64,000 bases of DNA from Oscillospiraceae bacterium (GCA_015065765.1 SVPP01000001.1:62001-126000), one strand, 5' to 3'; positions 52,047 to 61,545 are shown, counted from the first letter of the stretch. Numbers and translations: made by a program. Notes: generated by a model not told the origin, from the letters alone.

Positions 52047-53228
52047 TTACAATATATCATATCTTCTGTTTACAATTTCATAACCTAAATCATTGGATGT
52101 GAAGTTGCCGTGCGCTTTCGCATATTCGCCGTGTTGGAGATCATCAAACGGTAATACACCTTTTTTCAGTATATCATTTGTAATAAACGCAAATATCACA
52201 CGATACAATTTATCACTTTCTTTACCATCAGCAAAGCGAATTGCACAGCAGTTGTTGATTCTCATTCCATGTACTTCATCAATACCGCAACCGGCAACAG
52301 CAATCAACTTATCTTTTTCAAAAACACCATACTCAAGATTGTTTTCGTCAAGATAGTCCTGCTCATTAAGCAGATGTATTATGTAACTGTCTTTTCTACC
52401 ATTTGCCCATTTGATAATTGAATTTCTGTCCTTAATTGTAAGTGGTCTGATTGTTATGTTATCGGGAATTTCACATTTGATCGTATCACCAAAATACAAT
52501 GCCTGAGGAGTAACTTTAAGTTTTTCTGAAACATTATAATCATTAAAAGATTTTCTGACTTTAGATTCATCTTTGTCAGAATAAAATGTTTTTCTCTGCG
52601 GAAAACGATTTATCCAATCAGCTAACAGCTTATAATTATCTGTAACCATCTCAATATAAGAACCACCATTTCCGTCATCACCAACTGCTACTATCCCCTT
52701 TTCATAATCACCATTACAAGCGACTATTTCAAGGCCTTGGTATTTGATTGTTGAGCAGAAATAACAATAACGTTTTGCATCTTTTTCAAGCAAGTAATCA
52801 ATAACCTCGTCTGAATTTATAAGTTGAAAATCTGGATTATCGTGAATAAATCTGTAAGTGACAGTTTTATCAGCTATTTCACCTGAATACATCATTTTGT
52901 TTTTATTTTTTGAACGGTATTCACTGGGTGAAACACCGTATTTTTTCTTGAAAGCTTTGGTGAATCCTTCGTGAGAATCATAGCCGATTTCAAGTGCAAT
53001 ATCCAAAACTGATTTATCTGTTTTTCTGAGTAGAAATGCACCATGTTTCAATCGGATATAACTGATATAAGCAGTTACTGTAAACCCCGTATGAGCGAGA
53101 AACATACGATTAAAATAATCGATGGAAAAGCCGGCATTTTTGGCGATATCTTCAACTGATATTAAATTATTGGTTGCGTTTTGCTTGGCATAATTTACTG
53201 CCTTTAAAATAAGTTTTGTGTTTTCCAT
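52047..53228 (-). CDS. AraC-type regulator fused to a GNAT-like domain
   Basis: The 393-residue protein has an N-terminal double helix-turn-helix of AraC type (about 8-105; VEDIAKNAGFSIDYFNRMFLAHTG and ALEIGYDSHEGFTKAFKKKYGVSPSEYR in pieces). A middle part (about 115-250) has no clear match. The C-terminus (about 255-393; ITIRPLTIKDRNSIIKWANG, GVFEKDKLIAVAGCGID, LGYEIVNRRYDIL) resembles GNAT acetyltransferases, though the acetyl-CoA loop is not obvious. DNA binding near its own operon is likely; the effector is unknown. AraC genes usually regulate neighbours. Confidence 0.78.
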   Translation of the reverse strand: MENTKLILKAVNYAKQNATNNLISVEDIAKNAGFSIDYFNRMFLAHTGFTVTAYISYIRLKHGAFLLRKTDKSVLDIALEIGYDSHEGFTKAFKKKYGVSPSEYRSKNKNKMMYSGEIADKTVTYRFIHDNPDFQLINSDEVIDYLLEKDAKRYCYFCSTIKYQGLEIVACNGDYEKGIVAVGDDGNGGSYIEMVTDNYKLLADWINRFPQRKTFYSDKDESKVRKSFNDYNVSEKLKVTPQALYFGDTIKCEIPDNITIRPLTIKDRNSIIKWANGRKDSYIIHLLNEQDYLDENNLEYGVFEKDKLIAVAGCGIDEVHGMRINNCCAIRFADGKESDKLYRVIFAFITNDILKKGVLPFDDLQHGEYAKAHGNFTSNDLGYEIVNRRYDIL

Positions 53229-53336
53229 AGTAACATCTCCTTAATATAATTGTGCGTAAAAATCGACCTTTACAGCACTATTATATCGGCAAAAGAAAAT
53301 GTTTTCTTGAACAAAAACGGTTTATTTTGGATTTAG

Positions 53337-53885
53337 TTAATCATTTAAAAATTTCGCTAAATTATCAATTTTCTTTGCTACTTCGCCATCTTCTGATGCA
53401 GGTTTTTCGTTTGTATTAAAGCTTCCGACTAAACCAAAAATCTCAGTAACATTTACGTGATGCAGAATTCCACACAATGTTTCATGCGCCTTTACCGGAT
53501 TCCCGTCACCACCGCCTACAAGAATTACTGCACCTTTTTTAGGCTTTATTTCAGTTTTTTTATTGCGGAAATACTTTTGAATAAAGTACATTTGAAATCT
53601 ACTGCAAACATCAAGAAGTTTACCGGTTGGCTGCGAAAAATAAATCGGAGAAACGATTACTATATTATCACAATGGGTTATGTACTTATATATTTCTGTC
53701 ATTTCATCATTAATTGAACAACCATCATTACTCCAACAGTACCTGCAATCAATGCATGGCGAAATATTCGCATAATAAGCGTTAATAATCATATATTCGC
53801 TATTTAGTTTTCCTTTCAATTTATTGATTAAATTCACAGTGTCTCCATTTTTGCGAGGAGAACCATTTAATATAAGCGTTTTCAT
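53337..53885 (-). CDS. Flavodoxin-fold NAD(P)H-dependent FMN reductase-like protein
   Basis: The 182-residue protein has the LILNGSPRKNGDT flavin-phosphate loop at the N-terminus, PCIDCRYCW (a Cys-rich turn seen in iron-sulfur flavoprotein-type reductases), IVSPIYFSQPTGKLL and GGGDGN. It is likely to bind FMN and reduce a quinone, nitro or related compound; the true substrate is unknown. It follows the nucleotidyltransferase-GNAT gene by 13 bases on the same strand. Confidence 0.82.
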   Translation of the reverse strand: MKTLILNGSPRKNGDTVNLINKLKGKLNSEYMIINAYYANISPCIDCRYCWSNDGCSINDEMTEIYKYITHCDNIVIVSPIYFSQPTGKLLDVCSRFQMYFIQKYFRNKKTEIKPKKGAVILVGGGDGNPVKAHETLCGILHHVNVTEIFGLVGSFNTNEKPASEDGEVAKKIDNLAKFLND

Positions 53886-53898
53886 TGTACCACCAAAT

Positions 53899-54828
53899 TT
53901 ATTGATTGTCGTTCTTCAATAGCAAATTATACTCATAACTATCGCCCTGATAACTTTCTTTTACTCTGGCAATGGGGACAGTAAAGCCGTGCTTTTCGTA
54001 AATATACCGAGCTTTTGTGTTGTCATCCTCAACACGGACAGTGTATTCATTATACCCGTTTTGTCTAAGTGCTGCCAAGACATATTCAAGTAAGAAATTA
54101 CCTAAGCCCTTGCTCTGATAGTTTTTATGAATACGGAAGGCATAAAAATATGCTCGTTTATTTGTTTCTGCAAAGCGAACATCATCACTGCAGTATTTTA
54201 CTCTCAACTCACCAATTATCTTGTTTCCACAGAATAAAGCGAAAATATCAATGTTACCATTTATAATCGCTCTTGTATTTTCTGCAATCATTTCATCAAC
54301 ATCTTTATAATCAAAAAGTTCTGTTAATATTGAAATTTCATTTGTTTTAAGTTTTCTAATCGAGTACAATTTCTTCTTTATAAACTCAATTTTCCGATCG
54401 TCTTGTTTTTCTTTCACATTCATTCTGTAACCATCTAATGAAGATTTTTGATAAACTTTTAGATATTGTTCTAAAGACAAAAGCATAAATTTAGTTTCTG
54501 ATATACTGTGAATTTCAATATCACAAACATCAATATCCGCAAACTCTTTCAGACCTTCAACTGATGCGTAAGAATAATTAACACCATCTTTGCGAAAAGT
54601 ATGTTCATGTTCGTCGATTAATTTATATCCATCTCTTTCCAAAAAAGACCTAAACTCAAGCCATCCGGAAACTGAAAGATACCGTTCAGGTATAAGAATA
54701 TCAATATCATCAGCATTTAATGATGTATTTGTTAAAACTTCAAGACCTAACGAGCCGTAAAGTAACGGAACTATATTATACTCTTTATTTAATAGCTTTG
54801 CGTTTTTCAGAAAACAATCAAACTTCAT
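53899..54828 (-). CDS. Putative nucleotidyltransferase-GNAT fusion protein
   Basis: The 309-residue protein seems to join two domains. Residues about 1-165 look like a nucleotidyltransferase of the MNT type (LLYGSLGLEVLTNTSLNADDIDILIPERYL, with G-S and paired Asp). Residues about 165-309 are a GNAT acetyltransferase (FYAFRIHKNYQSKGLGNFLLEYVLAALRQ, ARYIYEKHGF). The start is ATG 54828 after AAGGAG; a longer frame to 54921 is not supported. The target of either activity is unknown. Similar fusions exist among antibiotic-modifying proteins, but I do not claim resistance. Confidence 0.7.
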   Translation of the reverse strand: MKFDCFLKNAKLLNKEYNIVPLLYGSLGLEVLTNTSLNADDIDILIPERYLSVSGWLEFRSFLERDGYKLIDEHEHTFRKDGVNYSYASVEGLKEFADIDVCDIEIHSISETKFMLLSLEQYLKVYQKSSLDGYRMNVKEKQDDRKIEFIKKKLYSIRKLKTNEISILTELFDYKDVDEMIAENTRAIINGNIDIFALFCGNKIIGELRVKYCSDDVRFAETNKRAYFYAFRIHKNYQSKGLGNFLLEYVLAALRQNGYNEYTVRVEDDNTKARYIYEKHGFTVPIARVKESYQGDSYEYNLLLKNDNQ

Positions 54829-54850
54829 TGATTTCTCCTTTACTAAAATA

Positions 54851-56350
54851 TCACCACTCATACTCAACAATCTTTCCGTCGATTTCCCATTTTGACGGAG
54901 TTTTGGTGTCAAAAATGTCAATAGGTTTAATTGTATGTGCTGTATTGAAATTCCGATAAGCTTCTGCTATGTCTTTTCTCTGTGTTTCATTTATTTCATC
55001 TGTACACGAAATAAACAGCGGAGTGTTTGAGTATGAAAGAAGATGCAACCACTGACTGTTTTTCTCCCATGGAATGTAATTGTCTAAAATCCCCACGCAA
55101 TCTGCGTCACACATGTAAAAGGCTTCGTTTTGAGCGAGTCTGAACGCAAGGGTATTCACGCCCATTTTCTTTGTTCTTTCCCATTCCCTGCCGCTTGTAT
55201 CATCGCCTGTTCTTGACAACTGAACAAGTCCTGCAGAAAGGTGAGAAATTGTGTTACAACCGATTATAAGCATATCCCCTGCTGCTTCTTTAATCAGCTT
55301 ATAAAGATCAATTACAATTTCTGCATTTGTTTTAGTTTTATCGTAAAAATGCCAGTTTTCTGTGTCAGTTATTCCTGAATCAAGATCTTTTCCCCAGCTT
55401 CCGAAAAGGTCAAAGGTTGTAAAGTCATGTTTTATCAGCTCATATCCCCAGGACTTTACTCTCTTGATATCAGACCCGATAAAGTCCTGAACATCCTCAC
55501 GTGTGGGGTCAAGGTATGTACGGTTACCATCTCTGAGTATTCTCATTTCATTGGTAATTGCAGAATCCCTATTGTGCAAAAGTCGCACCCATATTCCCGG
55601 TCTTGCGCCGATTTCTCTGATTTCATCGGCAAGCTTTTTCATGTCTCTGAATTTTTCGTTAGGATACCACGGACCCTCACAGGAATTGATCTGCCAACAG
55701 TCGTCAATTACCTGAAACGGTTTGTTTTCAATACCCTGAGAAAGCTCAACCTGAAGCTTTGCGTCGGAAATTATCTGCTCATAACTGCTTTTTCCGTAAG
55801 CATAATACCAGTTATTACCTCCGTAAATTCTTTCTTTAGGAAGAATGGGGTTTGCGCAGAGCTTTTTGCAGTAATCTTTAAGATTTTCAAAAATATTTCC
55901 GTTGTTATAATGAGCATATATAAAGGTAGCAAGACAAAGCTTTCTGCTGCTGAGATGCACACCATTGCCGCCGTTTCTTACATCAATAATGGCAGTGATT
56001 CCGTCAGTGTCATATCTGAAACAGACAAAAGAATTTGCCAACGTTTTTACGCCAAAGCAAAAACATTCTTTTTTGTCTGTAGCAATAAAATACCATGGCA
56101 TTGATCTGTTATTATCAGACAACTTTCTGAATTCAAGGTCTCCATAACTTCTTTCCCAAGCATCACCTAAAACAACAGTATTATCATCTGAGGATAAATT
56201 CCAATGCAACTCAATAAACTTTGGCTTGTCTTCACAAGCAGTAAGAAACAGATCAAACTCATTTTTTCTTGAAACCGTTTCGAGAACGGTATCAGAAACC
56301 TGATTTTCACAGATTATCTTTGTGGTGAAATTATTGATGTTGAAAGTCAT
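54851..56350 (-). CDS. Alpha-galactosidase-like glycosidase (clan GH-D)
   Basis: The 499-residue protein has an N-terminal beta-sandwich and a TIM barrel (about 165-440). Barrel features match the GH27/GH36 clan: IDDCWQ, GARPGIWVRLL (about 247-257), the nucleophile region LIKHDFTTFD (Asp309) and the acid/base region SRTGDDTSG (Asp383/Asp384). No signal peptide, so the substrate is probably an imported oligosaccharide. Specificity is inferred only from clan. It is flanked by acetyltransferase genes on the same strand. Confidence 0.82.
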   Translation of the reverse strand: MTFNINNFTTKIICENQVSDTVLETVSRKNEFDLFLTACEDKPKFIELHWNLSSDDNTVVLGDAWERSYGDLEFRKLSDNNRSMPWYFIATDKKECFCFGVKTLANSFVCFRYDTDGITAIIDVRNGGNGVHLSSRKLCLATFIYAHYNNGNIFENLKDYCKKLCANPILPKERIYGGNNWYYAYGKSSYEQIISDAKLQVELSQGIENKPFQVIDDCWQINSCEGPWYPNEKFRDMKKLADEIREIGARPGIWVRLLHNRDSAITNEMRILRDGNRTYLDPTREDVQDFIGSDIKRVKSWGYELIKHDFTTFDLFGSWGKDLDSGITDTENWHFYDKTKTNAEIVIDLYKLIKEAAGDMLIIGCNTISHLSAGLVQLSRTGDDTSGREWERTKKMGVNTLAFRLAQNEAFYMCDADCVGILDNYIPWEKNSQWLHLLSYSNTPLFISCTDEINETQRKDIAEAYRNFNTAHTIKPIDIFDTKTPSKWEIDGKIVEYEW

Positions 56351-56372
56351 GTTTTTTTCCTCGCTTTTATAG

Positions 56373-56798
56373 TTATATCCTTTTTATAAACCCATAACTT
56401 TTCTTGAAATATCCCTGTGATTCATAAAATTTATGAGCATCTTCTCTCGGTAAACCGCTATTGAGAAGGATAACTTCAATATTATTTTCTTTTGCCCATT
56501 GTTCAGCAGTTTTCAAAAGCTTGGTGCCAATACCTTTTCCGCGGTATTCCTTTGAAACGGCAAGAGCGATAATCTTCGCACCTTCATTTTCAAGTTCAAA
56601 AGCAAGATAGCTGACACAACCAATAAAACCAACTACTTTGTCTCCGTCACAAGCAACAAAAATCTGATAATTGCCACGTGATGACATTTCCTGAATTCTG
56701 ATATTCAATTTTTCGATTTCACAATTATAACCTAAATCATTTTCCATAATATCGCGTATATCTGATATATCTCTACTATCGTATTTTCTGTATATCAT
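56373..56798 (-). CDS. GNAT family N-acetyltransferase
   Basis: A single-domain 141-residue GNAT protein with the acetyl-CoA-binding motif VSKEYRGKGIGTKLLKTAEQWAK (about 77-99) and LNSGLPREDAHKFYESQGY near the end. Acetyl acceptor unknown. Two bases separate it from the GNAT gene upstream, so they are co-transcribed. Confidence 0.9.
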   Translation of the reverse strand: MIYRKYDSRDISDIRDIMENDLGYNCEIEKLNIRIQEMSSRGNYQIFVACDGDKVVGFIGCVSYLAFELENEGAKIIALAVSKEYRGKGIGTKLLKTAEQWAKENNIEVILLNSGLPREDAHKFYESQGYFKKSYGFIKRI

Positions 56799-56800
56799 AT

Positions 56801-57238
56801 TTAAACCTCATAAACCATTTCAATCACATTCAGATTATTTTTCTCAAATCTTCTGCTTTCGACAAAACCGACTTTTTTATAGCACCTGATTGCACGCTCA
56901 TTATCTTCACGGACATTCAGGTGAATTTTCTTTGTACCGAAATATTGCAAATCACTGATAATTATTTGTTTTATTGCTTTTTTGCCAATACCTTTGTTTC
57001 TGTATTTTTTATCGGAAATAAAGATTCCGAGTACGGCATAATTTTCTTTTTCCGACTTTTCAAGCCATATTGCGCCGATATATTTTCTTCTGACTTTTAT
57101 GTGATACCAACTGAGAACAGCTGCATCTTTTGACGGATAAATACGCGATTGAAAACCCTTCAATTCTTTCTCAAAGGCTTTATCATATTCGGAGTAATGG
57201 GAATAATTAGCACTGTTTATCTGTTCAAGCGTAAACAT
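56801..57238 (-). CDS. GNAT family N-acetyltransferase
   Basis: A single-domain 145-residue GNAT protein: ISDKKYRNKGIGKKAIKQII binds acetyl-CoA, and HLNVREDNERAIRCYKKVGFVES is the typical C-terminal part. It is the first gene of this minus-strand block, 39 bases from a promoter. Substrate unknown. Confidence 0.9.
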   Translation of the reverse strand: MFTLEQINSANYSHYSEYDKAFEKELKGFQSRIYPSKDAAVLSWYHIKVRRKYIGAIWLEKSEKENYAVLGIFISDKKYRNKGIGKKAIKQIIISDLQYFGTKKIHLNVREDNERAIRCYKKVGFVESRRFEKNNLNVIEMVYEV

Positions 57239-57276
57239 AAATTTTACCTCAGCACGATTTTGTTATATCTGAAAAT

Positions 57277-57305
57277 ATTATATCACTCTCCCCTCTTATT
57301 GTAAA
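57277..57305 (-). promoter_or_regulatory. Sigma-A type promoter of the GNAT/alpha-galactosidase block
   Basis: On the minus strand TTTACA (57305-57300) and TATAAT (57282-57277) are 17 bases apart, before the first GNAT gene. Confidence 0.75.
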
Positions 57306-57384
57306 CAAATTTTTTAACTGTCAAAATATACAACTTTATTCACAAAATATGCAAAATTATCTAACAATTTCCGAAATGTTTTAC

Positions 57385-57413
57385 TTTACTAAAGCGGTGA
57401 ATTATAGTATAAT
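57385..57413 (+). promoter_or_regulatory. Sigma-A type promoter of the his operon
   Basis: TTTACT (57385-57390) and TATAAT (57408-57413) are 17 bases apart, ahead of hisZ. No T-box leader fits in the 34 bases between them and the start codon. Confidence 0.7.
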
Positions 57414-57446
57414 ATTATAGTATATTTATTTTGGGGGTGCATCCTT

Positions 57447-58553
57447 TTGCAGCAATACATAAATTCATTGCCGATTGAGGACAAGCTTACTATTGAACTG
57501 GCTTCACTTTTTGAAAAATTCGGTTATAAAAAATACTGCATGGCTAAATTTGAAGAATACAGTTTTTACAGTGATAACAGAGATTTCCTTTCAGGTGAAG
57601 GAATCATTGCTTTCAACAATTCTGACGGACGTCTTATGGCACTGAAGCCTGATATCACTCTTTCTATTGTTAAAAATTCAAGAATTTCCCGTGATACTCT
57701 GACTAAAGCGTATTACAACGAAAGCGTTTACAGAATCGGTAAAAACACTCACGATTATAAAGAAATCAAGCAGACAGGTGTTGAGGTTCTCGGCAAGCTC
57801 GATTCTTACAATATTTCTGAAATTATTCTTCTTGCTGTTGAAAGTCTGAACAAGATTGATTCTGACAACATTCTTTCAATTTCCCACATGTCTGTTATTT
57901 CAGAACTGATTGAAAAATATAACATTTCAAGAAAACTCAGAAAATCAATTATCGATTTCATTATCGGTAAAAATATGCATGACCTAAAAAAACTTCTCAT
58001 CGAAAACGAAATTGATTCCGATAAGTTTATCGAGATTATTTCAGTCAGCGGTAAAATTGATGCTGTCATCGAAAAACTTGAAAAATTCTCTGAGGACGGT
58101 TTTTCATTTGCAGAAGCAATTGCAGATTTCAGAATGATTTCTGATGCTCTTGAAATCAACGGTTATAAAGAGAATGTTACGGTTGATTTTTCCGTTCTCA
58201 ACAACACAGATTACTACAACGGAATTATTTTCCAGGGCTTTGTAAAAAATGCTCCCGGTGCAGTTCTTGCCGGCGGCAGATACGATAACCTTGCAAATAA
58301 AATCAGAAAACACACAGAAGCAATTGGTTTTGCAATTTATCTTGATAATCTTAATCTCTGGTATCCAAATAAAAAGGAATTCGATACAGATATAGTTATT
58401 ATCAATAATGGCGGTTCTGCTGCAGAGCTTCTCAGAGTTGTGAAAGGCTTTGCTGATGAAGGCCATTCTGTTAAGGTTGAAACAAGTGAGCCGACAGATT
58501 ATAATTATAAAACAATCTACACCTTTGATGGTTGTCTTAAGGAGGGAAAATAA
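57447..58553 (+). CDS. hisZ: ATP phosphoribosyltransferase regulatory subunit HisZ
   Basis: HisZ is a catalytically dead relative of histidyl-tRNA synthetase that forms the allosteric hetero-octamer with short HisG. The 368-residue protein shows FEEYSFYSDNRDFLSGEG, LKPDITLSIVKN, and ETGVEVLG-like QTGVEVLGKLD and APGAVLAGGRYDNLANKIRK, matching the class II core. It starts at TTG 57447 after GGGGGTG and overlaps hisG by one base (TAATG). Confidence 0.94.
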   Translation: MQQYINSLPIEDKLTIELASLFEKFGYKKYCMAKFEEYSFYSDNRDFLSGEGIIAFNNSDGRLMALKPDITLSIVKNSRISRDTLTKAYYNESVYRIGKNTHDYKEIKQTGVEVLGKLDSYNISEIILLAVESLNKIDSDNILSISHMSVISELIEKYNISRKLRKSIIDFIIGKNMHDLKKLLIENEIDSDKFIEIISVSGKIDAVIEKLEKFSEDGFSFAEAIADFRMISDALEINGYKENVTVDFSVLNNTDYYNGIIFQGFVKNAPGAVLAGGRYDNLANKIRKHTEAIGFAIYLDNLNLWYPNKKEFDTDIVIINNGGSAAELLRVVKGFADEGHSVKVETSEPTDYNYKTIYTFDGCLKEGK

Positions 58554-59185
58554 TGCTCAATATTGCGTTACCTAAAGGCCGTCTCGGCGACAAAGTTTAT
58601 AACCTCCTTTCATCAATCGGTTACGATTGCGCGGAAATTTATGCAGATAACAGAAAACTCGTTTTTGAAAACCCCGATAACGGTGTGAGATATCTGCTCG
58701 TTAAGCCATCGGACGTTGCGGTTTACATCGCTCATGGTGCGGCGGACATCGGTATAGTTGGCAAGGATTGTCTTGATGAAGGTGACTTTGACGTATTTGA
58801 ACTTCTTGACCTTGATATCGGTAAATGTAACATGTGTGTTGCAGCTAAAAACGATTATGTTGAAGACCCCGACAGACCTATCCGCGTTGCAACAAAATTC
58901 CCCAACATTGCAAAGAGATATTACGCATCTTTCAACAGAGAAATCGATATTATAAAGCTTAACGGCTCCATTGAGATTGCTCCCCTCTTAGGTCTTTCAG
59001 ATGTTATTGTTGATATCGTCGAAACAGGCACAACTCTTAAAGAAAACAATCTTTCTGTTTTCGAAAAAATCATGCCTATCAGTGCAAGACTTATTGCAAA
59101 CAAATCATCATATAGATTCAAGCAGGAAACAATCAACGAACTTACTGAAAAACTCAGCACAAAACTTCAGGAGGTTAAAAAATGA
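58553..59185 (+). CDS. hisG: ATP phosphoribosyltransferase, short form HisG
   Basis: First step of histidine synthesis, joining ATP and PRPP. The 210-residue length is that of the short form, which lacks the C-terminal regulatory domain and needs HisZ. Motifs are IALPKGRLGDKVYNLL, VKPSDVAVYIAHGAADIGIVGKD, KYPNIAKRYY-like TKFPNIAKRYY and DVIVDIVETGTTLKENNL. It overlaps hisD by four bases. Confidence 0.96.
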   Translation: MLNIALPKGRLGDKVYNLLSSIGYDCAEIYADNRKLVFENPDNGVRYLLVKPSDVAVYIAHGAADIGIVGKDCLDEGDFDVFELLDLDIGKCNMCVAAKNDYVEDPDRPIRVATKFPNIAKRYYASFNREIDIIKLNGSIEIAPLLGLSDVIVDIVETGTTLKENNLSVFEKIMPISARLIANKSSYRFKQETINELTEKLSTKLQEVKK

Positions 59186-60459
59186 TTAAAATAATTAAAA
59201 TGTCTGATGCTAAAAAGGAAGATATTTTGACACGCGACATTAACACAAAAAGCGGTGTTGAAGATATTGTATCAGACATTATCGATAACGTAAGAAATAA
59301 CGGTGACAAGGCACTTCGCGAATACAGCCTGAAATTTGACAGAGCGGTTGTAGAAAACCTTGAGGTTACAAAGGAAGAAATTGAAGAAGCTTATGCTTCC
59401 GAAGACAAGGATTTTATCTCAACTCTTGAAAAAGCAAGAGACAATATCCACCACTTCCACTCACATCAGGTGAGAAACAACTTCATAATAAACGATAAAG
59501 ACGGAGTTATTCTCGGTCAGAAAATTACTCCTATTGAAAAAGTAGGTCTGTATGTTCCCGGTGGCACTGCAAGATATCCTTCAAGCGTTCTTATGAATGC
59601 AGTTCCTGCAAAAATCGCAGGAGTTAAGGAGATCGTCATGGTAACTCCTCCTGATGAAACAGGTAAAATTCCTGCTCCCATTCTTGCAGCTGCAAAGGTT
59701 GCAGGCGTTGACAGAATTTTCAAAACAGGCGGTGCACAGGCTGTTGCAGCACTGGCTTATGGTACTGAAACTGTTACAAAAGTTGACAAAGTTGTTGGCC
59801 CAGGTAACGTATTTGTAGCAACTGCCAAGAGAATGCTTTACGGAATTGTTGACATTGATATGATTGCAGGTCCCAGCGAAATCCTCGTTCTTGCAGATGG
59901 CACATGTAACCCTGAATTTGTGGCTGCCGACCTTCTTTCACAGGCAGAGCATGACAAACTTGCAAGCGCAGTTCTCATTACTGATTCAGAAGAGCTTGCA
60001 TATAAAGTTTCTGAGGAACTTGAAAAACAGATTCCCGAGCTTCCCAGATGTGAAATTGCAAGAACTTCAATTGATACAAACGGTAAAATTATTATTGCTG
60101 ACAACATGAAACAGGCTGTTGAAATCAGCAACGAAATTGCACCTGAGCATCTCGAAGTCTGTGTTGAGAATCCTTTTGAACTCCTCAACCTTATCACAAA
60201 TGCCGGTTCAATTTTCCTCGGCAAAAATGTTCCCGAATCTCTCGGTGATTATTTTGCAGGTCCTAACCATACACTTCCCACATCAGGTACAGCCCGTTTC
60301 AGCTCTCCCCTCTCTGTTGACGATTTCATCAAGAAATCTTCATTTATTTATTTCTCAGAAGAGGCACTGAACGAAGTTGGCCAAGATGTTGTCAGATTCG
60401 CTGAAAAAGAAGGCTTACAGGCTCACGGCAGAGCTGTAAGCAAAAGATTAAAGAAATAA
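59182..60459 (+). CDS. hisD: Histidinol dehydrogenase
   Basis: Last two oxidations to histidine with NAD. The 425-residue zinc enzyme has IEKVGLYVPGGTARYPSSVLMNAVPAKIAG in pieces, GAQAVAALAYGTETV, GPGNVFVATAK, DLLSQAEHD and the catalytic EIAPEHLEV with Glu and His, plus GPNHTLPTSGTARF. Overlaps hisG by four bases. Confidence 0.97.
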   Translation: MIKIIKMSDAKKEDILTRDINTKSGVEDIVSDIIDNVRNNGDKALREYSLKFDRAVVENLEVTKEEIEEAYASEDKDFISTLEKARDNIHHFHSHQVRNNFIINDKDGVILGQKITPIEKVGLYVPGGTARYPSSVLMNAVPAKIAGVKEIVMVTPPDETGKIPAPILAAAKVAGVDRIFKTGGAQAVAALAYGTETVTKVDKVVGPGNVFVATAKRMLYGIVDIDMIAGPSEILVLADGTCNPEFVAADLLSQAEHDKLASAVLITDSEELAYKVSEELEKQIPELPRCEIARTSIDTNGKIIIADNMKQAVEISNEIAPEHLEVCVENPFELLNLITNAGSIFLGKNVPESLGDYFAGPNHTLPTSGTARFSSPLSVDDFIKKSSFIYFSEEALNEVGQDVVRFAEKEGLQAHGRAVSKRLKK

Positions 60460-60474
60460 GAAGGTATTTCACTT

Positions 60475-61545
60475 ATGAGCAGTTTTATGAGAAAAGAATA
60501 TGATTCAATTGAGCCTTACACACCCGGTGAACAGCTTAACGATAAAAAATATATCAAGCTCAACACAAATGAATCACCTTTTCCTGCTTCACCAAAAGTT
60601 CTTGAAGCACTTAACACAAATCTCATTTCTTCACTCAGATTATATTCTGATCCGAAACTGAAAAAAATCAAAGAAGCTATTGCGGACTTTTATGATGTAA
60701 CACCTGAACAGATTTTTGTTGGTAACGGCTCTGATGATGTTATTGCTTTTGCTTTCATGGCATTCGGCGGTCTTGGCGGTGAATTCTGTTGTCCTGATAT
60801 TACATACAGTTTCTATCCCGTATTTGCCGATTTATTCAAAGTTAACCTTGAGCAAATCCCTCTCAAAGATGATTTTTCAATTGATGTAAACGATTATATC
60901 GGCAAAAACAAAAATATAATTATCGCAAATCCCAATGCTCCCACAGGACTTGCTTTAACACATGAAGAAATTGAGCTTATTGTTAAAACTAATCCCCATA
61001 ACGTTGTAATTATTGACGAGGCCTATGTGGATTTCGCAGAAAACACAAGTGTTGTTGATTTAGTAAATCAGTACGAAAACCTTATGGTCACACAGACATT
61101 CTCAAAAAGCCGTTCATTAGCAGGTTTGAGAGTCGGTTTTTCCGTTTCTTCAAAAGCTCTTACAGATGACCTTGAGAAGCTGAAATATTCTTTTAACCCT
61201 TACAACGTTAACACACTTTCTATTGAAGCTGCTACAGCTGCTATAAGTGACAGAAAATACTATGAAAAAACAATCGCAGAAACAGTTAAAATCAGAGAAT
61301 TCACAAAAGAAGAGCTCATAAAAAGAGGCTTTACCGTAACTGATTCAAAGACTAACTTCGTTTTTGCAAAAACAGACAAAATCCCCTCTTCCGAACTCTA
61401 TGAGGAACTGAGAAACAGAGGAATACTTATAAGATATTTTAATGCTCCGAGAATCTCTGAGTATTTCAGAATGTCAATGGGCACAACGGAGCAGATGAAA
61501 AAAGTTATTGAAGTTATAGACGAAATTATAAAGGAGCGAGAATGA
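60475..61545 (+). CDS. hisC: Histidinol-phosphate aminotransferase
   Basis: PLP-dependent aminotransferase of 356 residues. It has KLNTNESPFPASP, FVGNGSDDVI, ANPNAPTGLAL, IIDEAYVDF and the PLP lysine in TFSKSRSLAGLRVG. Overlaps the hisB start by four bases. Confidence 0.95.
   Translation: MSSFMRKEYDSIEPYTPGEQLNDKKYIKLNTNESPFPASPKVLEALNTNLISSLRLYSDPKLKKIKEAIADFYDVTPEQIFVGNGSDDVIAFAFMAFGGLGGEFCCPDITYSFYPVFADLFKVNLEQIPLKDDFSIDVNDYIGKNKNIIIANPNAPTGLALTHEEIELIVKTNPHNVVIIDEAYVDFAENTSVVDLVNQYENLMVTQTFSKSRSLAGLRVGFSVSSKALTDDLEKLKYSFNPYNVNTLSIEAATAAISDRKYYEKTIAETVKIREFTKEELIKRGFTVTDSKTNFVFAKTDKIPSSELYEELRNRGILIRYFNAPRISEYFRMSMGTTEQMKKVIEVIDEIIKERE

Noticed and set aside
55427-56104. 225-aa plus-strand ORF opposite the alpha-galactosidase-like gene
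   Set aside because: It is antisense to a well-supported gene and lacks a ribosome site and family motifs.
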